From an uncultured bacterium (GTDB taxonomy: Bacteria; Bacillota_I; Bacilli_A; RFN20; CAG-826), in NCBI GenBank assembly GCA_949297445.1, contig CASFSS010000015.1, positions 1 to 32,178 of the forward strand: 32,178 nt of DNA, given 5' to 3'. The translations under genes and the position numbers were made by a program. The notes below the pieces were generated by a model. It ran no database searches and was not told where the DNA came from. It worked only from the letters and a program-made list of their open reading frames with translations. This document shows, piece by piece, positions 24,318-31,471 of this stretch (its first letter is position 1; every line of letters begins with the position of its first letter).

Positions 24318-24708
24318 TATGTTCGCTTATGCTTTAATCGCCGTTTTATCGATCAACTTCTTTTTTGCTAGTTTCTCCCTTCAAGGCGTGAATCGAACAG
24401 TTATGTCGATACCGAACACAATTTTTGAAAATGCGACCGTAACATTCGATTCCCGCTTAGGTGAAGACTATGTTCCGTATTTTGACAAAACTATTTTGAA
24501 TAAATCTATTAAAGAATATTTTTATAGCAACATGGAACATTATGTAAAACAATATGAGATTGCTATGGTGTTATTTAACCCTGAAACAGAGATGTCGTGT
24601 CTAAATTATTGTCGCGGAGTGCGTATTGGCGTAAAAACGAAAATACTCGATGTCTTTGCCTACGAAAAGGTCATGGAATATCGAATTGATAGCAAAGACG
24701 AGATTTAA
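24310..24708 (+). CDS. Pseudopilin-like small membrane protein
   Basis: 132 residues; ATG 24310, behind GAGGAAG, with another in-frame ATG at 24319. Residues 4-25 (MFAYALIAVLSINFFFASFS) form one N-terminal hydrophobic helix and the rest is a small extracellular domain containing paired Cys (~97 and 101, MSCLNYCRGVRI). This layout resembles TadE/TadF-type pseudopilins, but the glutamate of the classical motif is not seen. It ends one base before the ATPase start. Assignment is by position and shape only. Confidence 0.5.
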   Translation: MINMFAYALIAVLSINFFFASFSLQGVNRTVMSIPNTIFENATVTFDSRLGEDYVPYFDKTILNKSIKEYFYSNMEHYVKQYEIAMVLFNPETEMSCLNYCRGVRIGVKTKILDVFAYEKVMEYRIDSKDEI

Positions 24709-24709
24709 C

Positions 24710-25681
24710 ATGAACGAACGCTTATTAACGTATATCGGAAGTTCTTTTTTAAGCCCTTTGTTGGAGGATGAAGATATTACTGACATAACTTATAATGGTA
24801 AAAACATTTACTATCAGCACAATAAACATGGTCGCCTTTTATCTTCTATTATATTGGATAAAGAAGATGCTAGCAATTTTTTAAGACAAATTGCCAATTA
24901 TAGTGAACAACAATTCTCTTATGCCTCGCCAATTATCGATGTGAAAGTTGGCCAATATCGCATCAACGGTGTTCATTCATCATTGGCGCGAGTCAGCGAA
25001 GAAAAAACCGTCACATTTTCGATACGAATTTCACGGGATATTGATTATGTGAGTTATAACGAAGAATTTTTGGAATCGCGGGCAAGAAAAATTTTGAAAG
25101 CGATTGTCCAGTCAAATCAATCGATTGTCATCGCCGGTATTGTCGGCGTTGGGAAGACTGAATTGCAAAAATATTTGCTCGCCCAAATTAGCGATAACTC
25201 TCGCGTAATTGTTATCGATAACATTCAAGAATTAGATCTTAGCAATAAGGATACTACAATCGATTTGACCAACTGGAAAGTCAATGACTATATTGCATCG
25301 GCATCCATTCAATCACTTGTTAGAAATGCTTTGCGAAGTAACCCGGATTGGCTGATTGTAGCGGAGAGTCGGGGCAGTGAGATGGGCGAGATATTAAATG
25401 CGGCGATGAGTGGGCACCCAATCATTACGACAATTCACGCTAAAAGTATTACGACAATGCTTAGTCGAATCGTTCGCATGATTATGATGAGCGACAAGAG
25501 TTCTTCATATGAAGAAATTGCCTCCGATGTAAAAGAGCACTTTCCTTATTATGTGTATTTAAAGAAGAAAGTGAAACACGATGGCACCATCGTGCGTTAT
25601 GTCGATCAAATTGCTCATCATAACATTTTAGAAAACACGTTAGAGATTTTATATAGCAAGAAGGAAGAGGAGGAAAATTAA
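24710..25681 (+). CDS. tadA: TadA/CpaF-like type II/IV secretion ATPase
   Basis: 323 residues from ATG 24710. An N-terminal domain (~1-115) is followed by the VirB11/PilT-type ATPase core: Walker A GIVGVGKT (143-150), VIVIDNIQELDL acidic strand (~166-177), NPDWLIVAESRGSEMGEILN as Walker B with Glu219 and Arg221, and the His-box SGHPIITTIHAKS with H243. Length is at the small end for TadA (350-450), because the N-terminal domain is short. The hexamer would power pilin polymerisation at the cytosolic face. TadB- and TadC-like genes follow directly, with a TAATG overlap. Confidence 0.85.
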   Translation: MNERLLTYIGSSFLSPLLEDEDITDITYNGKNIYYQHNKHGRLLSSIILDKEDASNFLRQIANYSEQQFSYASPIIDVKVGQYRINGVHSSLARVSEEKTVTFSIRISRDIDYVSYNEEFLESRARKILKAIVQSNQSIVIAGIVGVGKTELQKYLLAQISDNSRVIVIDNIQELDLSNKDTTIDLTNWKVNDYIASASIQSLVRNALRSNPDWLIVAESRGSEMGEILNAAMSGHPIITTIHAKSITTMLSRIVRMIMMSDKSSSYEEIASDVKEHFPYYVYLKKKVKHDGTIVRYVDQIAHHNILENTLEILYSKKEEEEN

Positions 25682-26388
25682 TGTCATATAAAGGAATGTG
25701 CATTTTCGGTAGTGTTATTGGTTTGCTTATTGCTTTGTTATTATATTTTGTAACTAACAATATATACTCGCCAATTGTCTTTGCTATCATTTATTATTTG
25801 GATTTCTTCTTGCTTTTAGGCAAGAAAACGCGTGCTTATTTTATTAAGCGAACACGCATTCACGAATGTCATCATTTCATCAATTCGTTTGTCATCTCTC
25901 TTTCAATTAACGACTCGTTGCTAGATGCCTATGAATATGCGACTAAAAATCCCTCGAAGTCTTTTCTTAAAGAAATAGAGTCATTAAACGATTTGCCAAT
26001 TGAAGAGAGACTTGTCTATCTACGAAGATATTTTAATTTAAGCATTTACAAAATGTTTATTAACGTAATAAATATCCATTCGCAACAAGGCGGCAAAATA
26101 TTGAATAGTGCCGACACATTGTTGCAAGAGAGCACGCGTGTGGAACAAGCATTGATTGCCTCGACCGCATTCAATTTCAAAAAAGCGTTGGAATTTATTA
26201 GCTTATGGGGAATGACTTTCTTAATTTTAATTTTTCTACGCATCGGTCTAATAGATTTTTATAGTTCGATGTTAACCTCATCGGTTTTTCTTGTCCTCGT
26301 CTTTGCTTTTTTCCTTTTTGCAATCATCTCAATGCATATCTTTATCAACAATTTATTAACAATTTCAATCAAGGAGGACGAATTATAA
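25681..26388 (+). CDS. tadB: TadB-like platform membrane protein
   Basis: 235 residues. N-terminal hydrophobic helices (~5-25, 30-48), a cytosolic helical T2SSF-type domain (~50-160) with FVISLSINDSLLDAYEYATK and QQGGKILNSADTLLQESTRV, then two C-terminal helices (~163-187 and ~195-220). This is the GspF/TadB arrangement, in which the inner membrane platform couples the ATPase to pilin extraction. The start codon overlaps the ATPase stop (TAATG) and the stop overlaps the next ATG. Confidence 0.75.
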   Translation: MSYKGMCIFGSVIGLLIALLLYFVTNNIYSPIVFAIIYYLDFFLLLGKKTRAYFIKRTRIHECHHFINSFVISLSINDSLLDAYEYATKNPSKSFLKEIESLNDLPIEERLVYLRRYFNLSIYKMFINVINIHSQQGGKILNSADTLLQESTRVEQALIASTAFNFKKALEFISLWGMTFLILIFLRIGLIDFYSSMLTSSVFLVLVFAFFLFAIISMHIFINNLLTISIKEDEL

Positions 26389-27062
26389 TGCGTAAAATCA
26401 AATTGCCAAAATTTTCTTTTAAAAATAAGTTAAAGAAAAATACAAAGCTCGCAATATATAGCGCATTAATAGTTCTTTTAATGCTCACAATAACCATTTT
26501 GCTGATTGTCTTTAATATGTTAACTTATATTTTTGTTCCTATCGCAATTGGTTTGGCTCTTTTACTTTTCGTATTTTTATCCTATCGTAAGAGCAAAAAG
26601 TTGCCGCTAGAATTATACGAAAAAGAATTTGTTACTCTCTTTACCTATTTTAAAGTTTACTTAAACAATGGTTATAACATCTATAATGCTATTGAAGAAA
26701 TAAACAACTTTGCTTCCCCATTTTTAAAGGAGAAGTTTCAAACATTATTATCGGCGATTGACGAGGATAAAACCGTCAAACCTTTCATTGATTTTGCTCA
26801 TACGTTTAAACCAATTATTTATGAGCAGCTGATGATTTCTATTTATCAAATGGTAGAAGAAGGTGTTAGCGATATCTATTTGCAGCAATTCCAATTAATC
26901 TTTAATAAATTGTCTGAAGAAGTTTATAAAAAAGATTTAGACAAGCGTGAGAAACGTATTAGTTATATTACATCATCTCCTTTAGTTGGCGCGGCTATGC
27001 TGGTGGTTTTAATAACGATTGGTGTCATTACTTTGATAGGAGAAATGATAAGTGGGATCTAA
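26388..27062 (+). CDS. tadC: TadC-like platform membrane protein
   Basis: 224 residues. A basic head (MRKIKLPKFSFKNKLKKNTK) precedes two adjacent hydrophobic helices (~20-65), then a T2SSF-type helical domain (KEFVTLFTYFKVYLNNGYNI, AIEEINNFASPFLKEKFQTL, IYQMVEEGVSDIYLQQFQ) and one C-terminal helix (~197-222). It is shorter than most TadC (~300). The start codon overlaps the tadB-like stop in TAATG. The stop overlaps the GTG start of the next gene by 11 bases. Confidence 0.7.
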   Translation: MRKIKLPKFSFKNKLKKNTKLAIYSALIVLLMLTITILLIVFNMLTYIFVPIAIGLALLLFVFLSYRKSKKLPLELYEKEFVTLFTYFKVYLNNGYNIYNAIEEINNFASPFLKEKFQTLLSAIDEDKTVKPFIDFAHTFKPIIYEQLMISIYQMVEEGVSDIYLQQFQLIFNKLSEEVYKKDLDKREKRISYITSSPLVGAAMLVVLITIGVITLIGEMISGI

Positions 27063-27393
27063 ATTAACTTTTATTCTTTCGTTATTTTTTGTCGCTATTA
27101 TTTTTGCTTTGCTTGGCGATGTGATAACGATTCAATTTATATACACGAATCTAGATGCTGTCAGTGTGACAGCTGGCTATATTATTGCCAAAGAAGGGCG
27201 AATAACTGATGAGGTAATATTGCTTGTCGAAAAGGAAGCAGGAGCTTTTATCGAGGCTTGTGACGATTCCTTGCCTTTATACGGGAGCGTTTATGAATTT
27301 ATTGTTTATCGGCCTTATGATCCATTGTTTATTAGTGATGAAACAATAAAAATAACTGTCACACGAAGCGTAATTATTGGTTATTACAATTAG
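27052..27393 (+). CDS. TadE-like pseudopilin
   Basis: 113 residues starting at GTG 27052, 8 bases behind AGGAG. One N-terminal hydrophobic helix (~5-30, LTFILSLFFVAIIFALLGDV) leads into a small extracellular domain with two Cys... only one Cys is visible (EACDDS), so no internal disulfide. Position after the platform genes and size fit TadE-type minor pilins. The canonical G/E prepilin site is not seen, so processing is unclear. Confidence 0.5.
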   Translation: MGSKLTFILSLFFVAIIFALLGDVITIQFIYTNLDAVSVTAGYIIAKEGRITDEVILLVEKEAGAFIEACDDSLPLYGSVYEFIVYRPYDPLFISDETIKITVTRSVIIGYYN

Positions 27394-27407
27394 AAAGGGG
27401 GTAGACC

Positions 27408-27566
27408 ATGTCAGAAATCAAAGGTCAACTGCTCGGCATCATTCTTGCTATCGCAGTCTTTGGAGTGGTAGTAGGCGCAATGACGGCTGCTTTCGCGAAT
27501 GTCTCAGATACAATTGCTAGTCGAGTCGAAAGTGTCGCCAGTGAAAATTACGATAGTTTGCCATAA
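27408..27566 (+). CDS. Flp-pilin-like 52-aa peptide
   Basis: ATG 27408 behind AAAGGGGG. MSEIKGQLLG is followed by a 20-residue hydrophobic helix (IILAIAVFGVVVGAMTAAFA), then a short polar tail (NVSDTIASRVESVASENYDS LP). A brief charged leader ending in Gly before a long helix is the layout of Flp-type major pilins, cut by a prepilin peptidase; the cut would be after K5-G or G10. The usual Glu at +5 is absent. It is the last gene of the operon, just before a strong terminator, and is the best candidate for the pilus subunit. Confidence 0.55.
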   Translation: MSEIKGQLLGIILAIAVFGVVVGAMTAAFANVSDTIASRVESVASENYDSLP

Positions 27567-27580
27567 TAGTTAAAAGATCT

Positions 27581-27609
27581 GCAACTTCTCATTGAGGAGT
27601 TGCTTTTTT
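27581..27609 (+). terminator. Terminator of the Tad-like operon
   Basis: GCAACTTCTC pairs with GAGGAGTTGC (one wobble), loop ATT, followed by six T residues. Confidence 0.9.
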
Positions 27610-27671
27610 AGATAATCTCACTTGATTTTTCGATGCATTTTATTTTAAATAAAGTAAGTTAGGAGATAAAT

Positions 27672-27899
27672 ATGGATAAACTTGAAGAAATTAAAACAAA
27701 ATTTGCTAAGACGATTGGTGTTGAAAAACTCGATATGGATGCGAAATTAAAAGATTTAGGTTTAGACTCACTTGATGTTGTTGAGTTGCTTTTAGAGTTA
27801 GAAGATTCATATGGCATCCACTTTGACGATACTGACATGGGCGAAGTCGTTACCGTTCGAGACTTCTTTGCCGCGGTCGAAAAACGCCTTCACGAATAA
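27672..27899 (+). CDS. acpP: Acyl carrier protein
   Basis: 75 residues, ATG behind TTAGGAG. All of the ACP four-helix domain is present, with the phosphopantetheine site Ser in GLDSLDVVELLLELED (Ser33 region) and helix III IHFDDTDMGEVVTVRDFF. It carries acyl chains in fatty-acid synthesis. No fatty-acid synthesis gene adjoins it; it is a single gene between the pilus operon terminator and the tRNA pair. Confidence 0.95.
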   Translation: MDKLEEIKTKFAKTIGVEKLDMDAKLKDLGLDSLDVVELLLELEDSYGIHFDDTDMGEVVTVRDFFAAVEKRLHE

Positions 27900-27915
27900 A
27901 TATAACAATATTTTA

Positions 27916-27944
27916 TTGCAAAAAAGAAAACTTATTGATAAGAT
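27916..27944 (+). promoter_or_regulatory. Promoter of the tRNA pair
   Basis: TTGCAA (27916-27921), 17-bp spacer, TAAGAT (27939-27944). Transcription would start ~15-20 bases before tRNA-Asn. Confidence 0.55.
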
Positions 27945-27965
27945 TTATCGTGCGTCTTATGACGT

Positions 27966-28041
27966 GCCTACCTAGCTCAGTCGGTAGAGCATTCGACTGT
28001 TAATCGAACGGTCACAGGTTCGAGCCCTGTGGTAGGCGCCA
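27966..28041 (+). tRNA. tRNA-Asn(GTT)
   Basis: Full cloverleaf: acceptor GCCTACC/GGTAGGC, D arm GCTC/GAGC, anticodon stem TTCGA/TCGAA with loop CTGTTAA (anticodon GTT), T arm ACAGG/CCTGT with TTCGAGC, discriminator G and encoded CCA. Confidence 0.97.
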
Positions 28042-28043
28042 TT

Positions 28044-28120
28044 GGCCCATTGGAGAAGTGGCTTAACTCACATGCCTTTCACGCATGCATTCATGGGTTC
28101 GAATCCCGTATGGGTCACCA
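28044..28120 (+). tRNA. tRNA-Glu(TTC)
   Basis: Acceptor GGCCCAT/ATGGGTC (one wobble), D arm GAG/CTC, anticodon stem CATGC/GCATG with loop CTTTCAC (anticodon TTC), T arm ATGGG/CCCGT with TTCGAAT, discriminator A and encoded CCA. It lies 2 bases behind tRNA-Asn and is co-transcribed. The accessory unit begins 109 bases downstream. Confidence 0.95.
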
Positions 28121-28133
28121 ACTTAAAAACTAA

Positions 28134-28164
28134 AGTCAGATACTTAACAGTGTTTGGCTTTTTT
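28134..28164 (+). terminator. Terminator of the tRNA pair
   Basis: AGTCAGATAC pairs with GTGTTTGGCT (three wobbles), loop TTAACA, followed by T5-T6. Confidence 0.7.
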
Positions 28165-28228
28165 CTTCGATTAAATCGATACTTTTTGAAAATTATCATT
28201 TTGATATTCTCCTGAAAAATGATAAAAA

Positions 28229-28291
28229 GTAACACATTTTTGATACAAAGTGTGCAACGTTCCACCGAAAATAGGCAACGTTCCACCGAAA
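28229..28291 (+). repeat. Left end: inverted repeat plus two 17-bp direct repeats
   Basis: GTAACACATTTTTGATACAA at 28229, then GCAACGTTCCACCGAAA at 28254-28270 and again, identical, at 28275-28291. Confidence 0.75.
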
Positions 28292-28355
28292 TTAACTTTT
28301 TCTTCCATTATTATTCACTTAGAGCGAATAGTGGAAATATAAGGAGGATTAAGTG

Positions 28356-28568
28356 ATGGAAAACCTAAATAAAGAGTACATAGAGCAATTACATAACTAC
28401 ATAGTAGCTATGGTGTATTATGAAAGTCTTCTTAACAGAGGAGAGATAACTATCGACGACTATATAAAAATAGAAAGAGATATCGCTCGTAAATACAACA
28501 CGGAAGAAAGCATATTTAGAATGAAAAAGAGAGCCTGTGATTATGGCCCTCATATTATTCAAAAATAA
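28356..28568 (+). CDS. SHOCT-like small protein
   Basis: 70 residues; ATG 28356 has AAGGAGG upstream and is preferred over GTG 28353. It is helical: MENLNKEYIEQLHNYIVAMV as a first amphipathic helix, then YESLLNRGEITIDDYIKIER and DIARKYNTEESIFR. The segment LLxRGEITxDDYxKIExxIAxKY is the SHOCT-type pair of short helices seen in small proteins preceding serine recombinases in Bacillota elements. A decayed relative lies at 5909. Here no recombinase follows; the XRE gene converges one base behind its stop. Confidence 0.55.
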   Translation: MENLNKEYIEQLHNYIVAMVYYESLLNRGEITIDDYIKIERDIARKYNTEESIFRMKKRACDYGPHIIQK

Positions 28569-28569
28569 A

Positions 28570-28851
28570 CTACAGCTTTTTTATTTCTTCTTTTATAAAG
28601 TTGATGACGTCTTCTTTAGGAATTCTTTCCAATTCTCTACATATGTCATCAGCTTTTTTGCCGTTGTTTTTACGTTCAATTAAGTAATCAACAGTTACGC
28701 CAAATAAATCGGCTAGTTGAATAAGCTGGTTGATTTTTGGTTCATAAATACCATTTTCCCAGTTCAGTATTGTTTGGCCAGAGACGCCAAGTCTATTGGC
28801 TATTTCATTTTGCGTCAGACCACTTTTATTTCTTAGTTCCCTTAGTCTCAT
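28570..28851 (-). CDS. XRE-family regulator, likely controller of the R-M genes
   Basis: 93 residues from ATG 28851, which has AGAGGAAGAGG directly upstream; the longer frame to 28941 has no ribosome site. Residues 1-~58 form a Cro/CI helix-turn-helix: LRNKSGLTQNEIANRLGVSG QTILNWENGIYEPKINQLIQLADLFGVTVDYL. The tail (~60-93) is charged and helical. The gene is divergent from the methyltransferase, with phased palindromes between them, the arrangement of controller proteins that delay restriction until methylation is complete. The palindromes are the expected binding sites. Confidence 0.85.
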   Translation of the reverse strand: MRLRELRNKSGLTQNEIANRLGVSGQTILNWENGIYEPKINQLIQLADLFGVTVDYLIERKNNGKKADDICRELERIPKEDVINFIKEEIKKL

Positions 28852-28872
28852 TTCCTCTTCCTCTAGAAAAAT

Positions 28873-28986
28873 AATCAAAGAAACCTTGATTTCTTTAGTA
28901 GTAAAATCAAGGAAAACTTTGTAGAATAGTAGATAAATCAAGGAAACCTTTGATTATCTCTATTTTTAAAAAGGTTCCTTTGTTTA
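28873..28986. promoter_or_regulatory. Phased operator array between regulator and methyltransferase
   Basis: Three related imperfect palindromes: AATCAAAGAAACCTTGATT (28873-28891), AATCAAGGAAAACTTTGTAG (28905-28924) and AATCAAGGAAACCTTTGATT (28936-28955), with half-sites AATCAA and TTGATT. A fourth, weaker one has core AAAGGTTCCTTT (28970-28981). Centres are about 32, 31 and 30 bp apart, three helical turns, so bound dimers would face the same side. Site 1 lies close to the regulator start, site 4 close to the methyltransferase start. Confidence 0.75.
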
Positions 28987-29001
28987 TGAAAGGGAATCAT
29001 T

Positions 29002-30000
29002 ATGCCTAAAGTTAAATCATCAAGAAACAAAACAATCGATTTCACGGAGGAAGAAGGAAAGGTTTACATAGATCGTTGTATTTATGTAAAAGATATTCGT
29101 GGTGTCGACAGTGTCATCGATAAGACTATTATTGGTGATACTTTTGAAGCTCTTAAGAAGTTGCCTTCAGAATTTGTGGATTTGTTAGTGGTGGACCCTC
29201 CATATAATCTCGCAAAGAATTATCACGGCAACAAATTTGGAAAAACAAATAACGATGCGTACAAAGAGTACACACGTCAGTGGATTTCAGAATGTAAAAG
29301 ATTGTTAAAAAAAGAAGGGTCTATTTATGTTTGCTGTGATTGGGAGTCGAGCCTAGTTATTGGAGAAGTTCTATACGAGTTCTTTCATGTGCAAAACAGA
29401 ATTACATGGCAAAGAGAAAAAGGTCGTGGTGCTCTTTCAAATTGGAAGAATGGAATGGAAGACATCTGGTTTGCAACTAATTCAAAGAATTATGTTTTCA
29501 ACGTTGAAGATGTAAAAATTAGAAGAAAAGTTATTGCTCCATATAAAGTTGACGGAAAACCAAAGGATTGGGAAGAAACGGGCGATGGTAATTACCGTAA
29601 TTCTTATCCATCTAATTTCTGGGATGATATTTCAATTCCTTATTGGAGCATGCCTGAGAATACAGAACATCCAACTCAAAAACCTGAAAAGCTTATTGCT
29701 AAGCTTATTTTAGCAAGCAGTAACAAAGGTGATATCGTTTTGGATCCATTTTTAGGGTCTGGAACTACATCTGTTGTCGCTAAAAAGCTTGATAGACATT
29801 ATGTTGGAATTGAACAAAACCCTAGATATTGTGGATGGGCAGAATATCGTATTGAGTTAGCCGAAACCGATAAAGAGATTCAAGGATATACAAATGGTGT
29901 TTTCTGGGAAAGAAACACTTTAAGTGAACAAAACAAGGCAAAATCCAAAAAGAATGGGGGCAAAGAGAAATGTTCTATGATGGACCTATTCAACGACTAA
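29002..30000 (+). CDS. Beta-class DNA adenine methyltransferase
   Basis: 332 residues, ATG behind AAAGGGA. Motif IV DPPY (65-68, in LLVVDPPYNLAKNY) comes first and the SAM-binding motif I DPFLGSGTT (248-256) near the end, preceded by EHPTQKPEKL; this order defines the beta group with HinfI/CcrM-type enzymes. DPPY points to N6-adenine. The central part (~110-200), with WQREKGRGALSNWKNGMEDI, holds target recognition. The first 40 residues are an extra charged head. The last 31 bases overlap the nuclease gene, so the pair is coupled. Recognition sequence cannot be deduced. Confidence 0.9.
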   Translation: MPKVKSSRNKTIDFTEEEGKVYIDRCIYVKDIRGVDSVIDKTIIGDTFEALKKLPSEFVDLLVVDPPYNLAKNYHGNKFGKTNNDAYKEYTRQWISECKRLLKKEGSIYVCCDWESSLVIGEVLYEFFHVQNRITWQREKGRGALSNWKNGMEDIWFATNSKNYVFNVEDVKIRRKVIAPYKVDGKPKDWEETGDGNYRNSYPSNFWDDISIPYWSMPENTEHPTQKPEKLIAKLILASSNKGDIVLDPFLGSGTTSVVAKKLDRHYVGIEQNPRYCGWAEYRIELAETDKEIQGYTNGVFWERNTLSEQNKAKSKKNGGKEKCSMMDLFND

Positions 30001-31133
30001 TTGCATTCATTCAATCTCACAATGGTATTGGTAAAAAAGATGAACTCAAAGAGTTAGTCAAAAACGAATTCCATTTAACTCTCGATAGAAAAGTATATTA
30101 CTGTAACGCTTTTGCGATTAGATTTTCATCTGCTAAAACCAGGAATTTTTCAAATACCGTCTTAGGATTATCAGCCCTTCAAAAATACGATGATAGACCG
30201 TTTATAGTTTGCGTCGTTTTACCGAACGAAAATTATATGCTTTTAGTAAACACGTTTTGTCTAAAGAAGATTAGTCATTCATCAAAGGAACTTAGAGTTG
30301 ATAATATTAAAGGCAGTTTTAATGGTGGAGATATCATGAGAAATGTTAGCGGAATTGAAAATAAACCGGATAATTTTAAGGATCTTTTCTTGTTCCATGA
30401 AGCAACTTCTTTTGAAGAAAATCTTGAACGATTAGTAGAAACAACCAATCAGATTGTTGGTACAAAGAAAAAAGTTGAATTAAATGATGAAGATATTAAA
30501 AATATCCTTAATGCTCCCGATAGAGCAAAAAAGTTTGTAAATTCACAATTCTATTCAGTTTTAGAATCGGACCTAGCAAATAGAATTAAGAAGGTACAGA
30601 ATTCAATCGCCATTGCTGCGTTTATTGATAATGTAAATATCAGAGGCCGTATTATTGAATATTTAATTACGAGCGAATCCGAAGATAAAACTAGACGAAT
30701 GCTGATAGATGCTCTTGAAAATGAAAAAGCTTTGCCTAAATTTGTCACGCCAGATAAGTTAGGCGACTATACAAGAGACTTCGAATCTTTTTTCACCGAA
30801 ACGGACATAAAGACTAAAGTTTTATTCCTTGACGCGAATCCAAAAGCTTATAACATTGACAAACTTTTAGAATTTCTGTCTGGGGATAAAAGCGTTTATA
30901 TGTTGTGCTTTGTTGGCGTTAGCAAAAACAAAGAAATATCTATGGCACTCGTCTCTATGTTCCAATACGAGCTTTTGGAGAATACTCGCTGTATGCAACA
31001 CTGGGCTGGAAGAGGAACTAGAGGAGTAACTCAATTCTATGGGGCAGTTATAAAAGATATTTTGACCTCATATAGAACTAATATTGATATCAATTATTCA
31101 ATTGATAGATTGAAAGAAATGATAAAACTTTAA
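29970..31133 (+). CDS. Probable type II restriction endonuclease
   Basis: 387 residues; ATG 29970 lies inside the end of the methyltransferase gene behind GGGGGCAAAGAGAA. No family is firmly recognised. A PD-(D/E)XK-like core is plausible: E230 in GRIIEYLI as the helix Glu, then D270-FESFFTETD279-I-K281-T-K283, then a hydrophobic strand VLFLDANPKAYNIDKLLEFL. The conserved-looking WAGRGTRGVTQF (345-356) could be a DNA-contacting loop. Overlap with a modification gene and presence of a regulator are the main support. It could alternatively be a specificity or accessory protein. Confidence 0.65.
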   Translation: MFYDGPIQRLIAFIQSHNGIGKKDELKELVKNEFHLTLDRKVYYCNAFAIRFSSAKTRNFSNTVLGLSALQKYDDRPFIVCVVLPNENYMLLVNTFCLKKISHSSKELRVDNIKGSFNGGDIMRNVSGIENKPDNFKDLFLFHEATSFEENLERLVETTNQIVGTKKKVELNDEDIKNILNAPDRAKKFVNSQFYSVLESDLANRIKKVQNSIAIAAFIDNVNIRGRIIEYLITSESEDKTRRMLIDALENEKALPKFVTPDKLGDYTRDFESFFTETDIKTKVLFLDANPKAYNIDKLLEFLSGDKSVYMLCFVGVSKNKEISMALVSMFQYELLENTRCMQHWAGRGTRGVTQFYGAVIKDILTSYRTNIDINYSIDRLKEMIKL

Positions 31134-31202
31134 AGAAAATTTGATTTTTTTGGAAAAAATTGAGTTTTCTTGCCTATTTATAAATAATAGGAGGTGTTTT
31201 AT

Positions 31203-31373
31203 ATGAAACACTTTGATAGTGATACATTTCTTGATATCGCTAAAACTCTTAAATCAGATGAGCGACAAAAAGCGTTTCTTCCTGAATTCCGAATAGTTAT
31301 TGTAAAGGCTATTTGGGAAGGAAGAACTGATGAAACGTTGCTCCAACAATTTGATGAGATAATAGCATATTAG
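31203..31373 (+). CDS. Small soluble protein, 56 aa
   Basis: ATG 31203 behind AGGAGG, stop TAG. MKHFDSDTFLDIAKTLKSDE then RQKAFLPEFRIVIVKAIWEG and RTDETLLQQFDEIIAY. It is acidic and helical, with no membrane segment or Cys. It follows the nuclease gene by about 70 bases and ends at its own terminator. Function is unknown; anti-restriction, antitoxin-like or regulator roles would all be guesses. Confidence 0.6.
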   Translation: MKHFDSDTFLDIAKTLKSDERQKAFLPEFRIVIVKAIWEGRTDETLLQQFDEIIAY

Positions 31374-31381
31374 AGAAGCAT

Positions 31382-31411
31382 AAAGGGCTGAAAAAAAGCC
31401 CTTTTGCTTTA
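31382..31411 (+). terminator. Terminator after the R-M genes
   Basis: AAAGGGCT (31382-31389) pairs with AGCCCTTT (31397-31404) around GAAAAAA, followed by TTGCTTT. Confidence 0.8.
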
Positions 31412-31471
31412 AAGTGCTAGTATTGGTTAACGAATAGCCTTCTAAATGTCCTTATATTGAAGGAGGCAAGT

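Noticed and set aside
28068-28286. Minus-strand open frame over tRNA-Glu
   Set aside because: It overlaps the tRNA gene and the left-end repeats and shows no ribosome site or protein-like sequence.
28254-28291. Two 17-bp repeats as a mini CRISPR array
   Set aside because: The gap is only 4 bp, far too short for a spacer, and there are no cas genes.
28570-28941. Longer 123-residue start for the XRE regulator
   Set aside because: No ribosome site at 28941, and it would place the palindromes inside the gene; AGAGGAAGAGG precedes the ATG at 28851.
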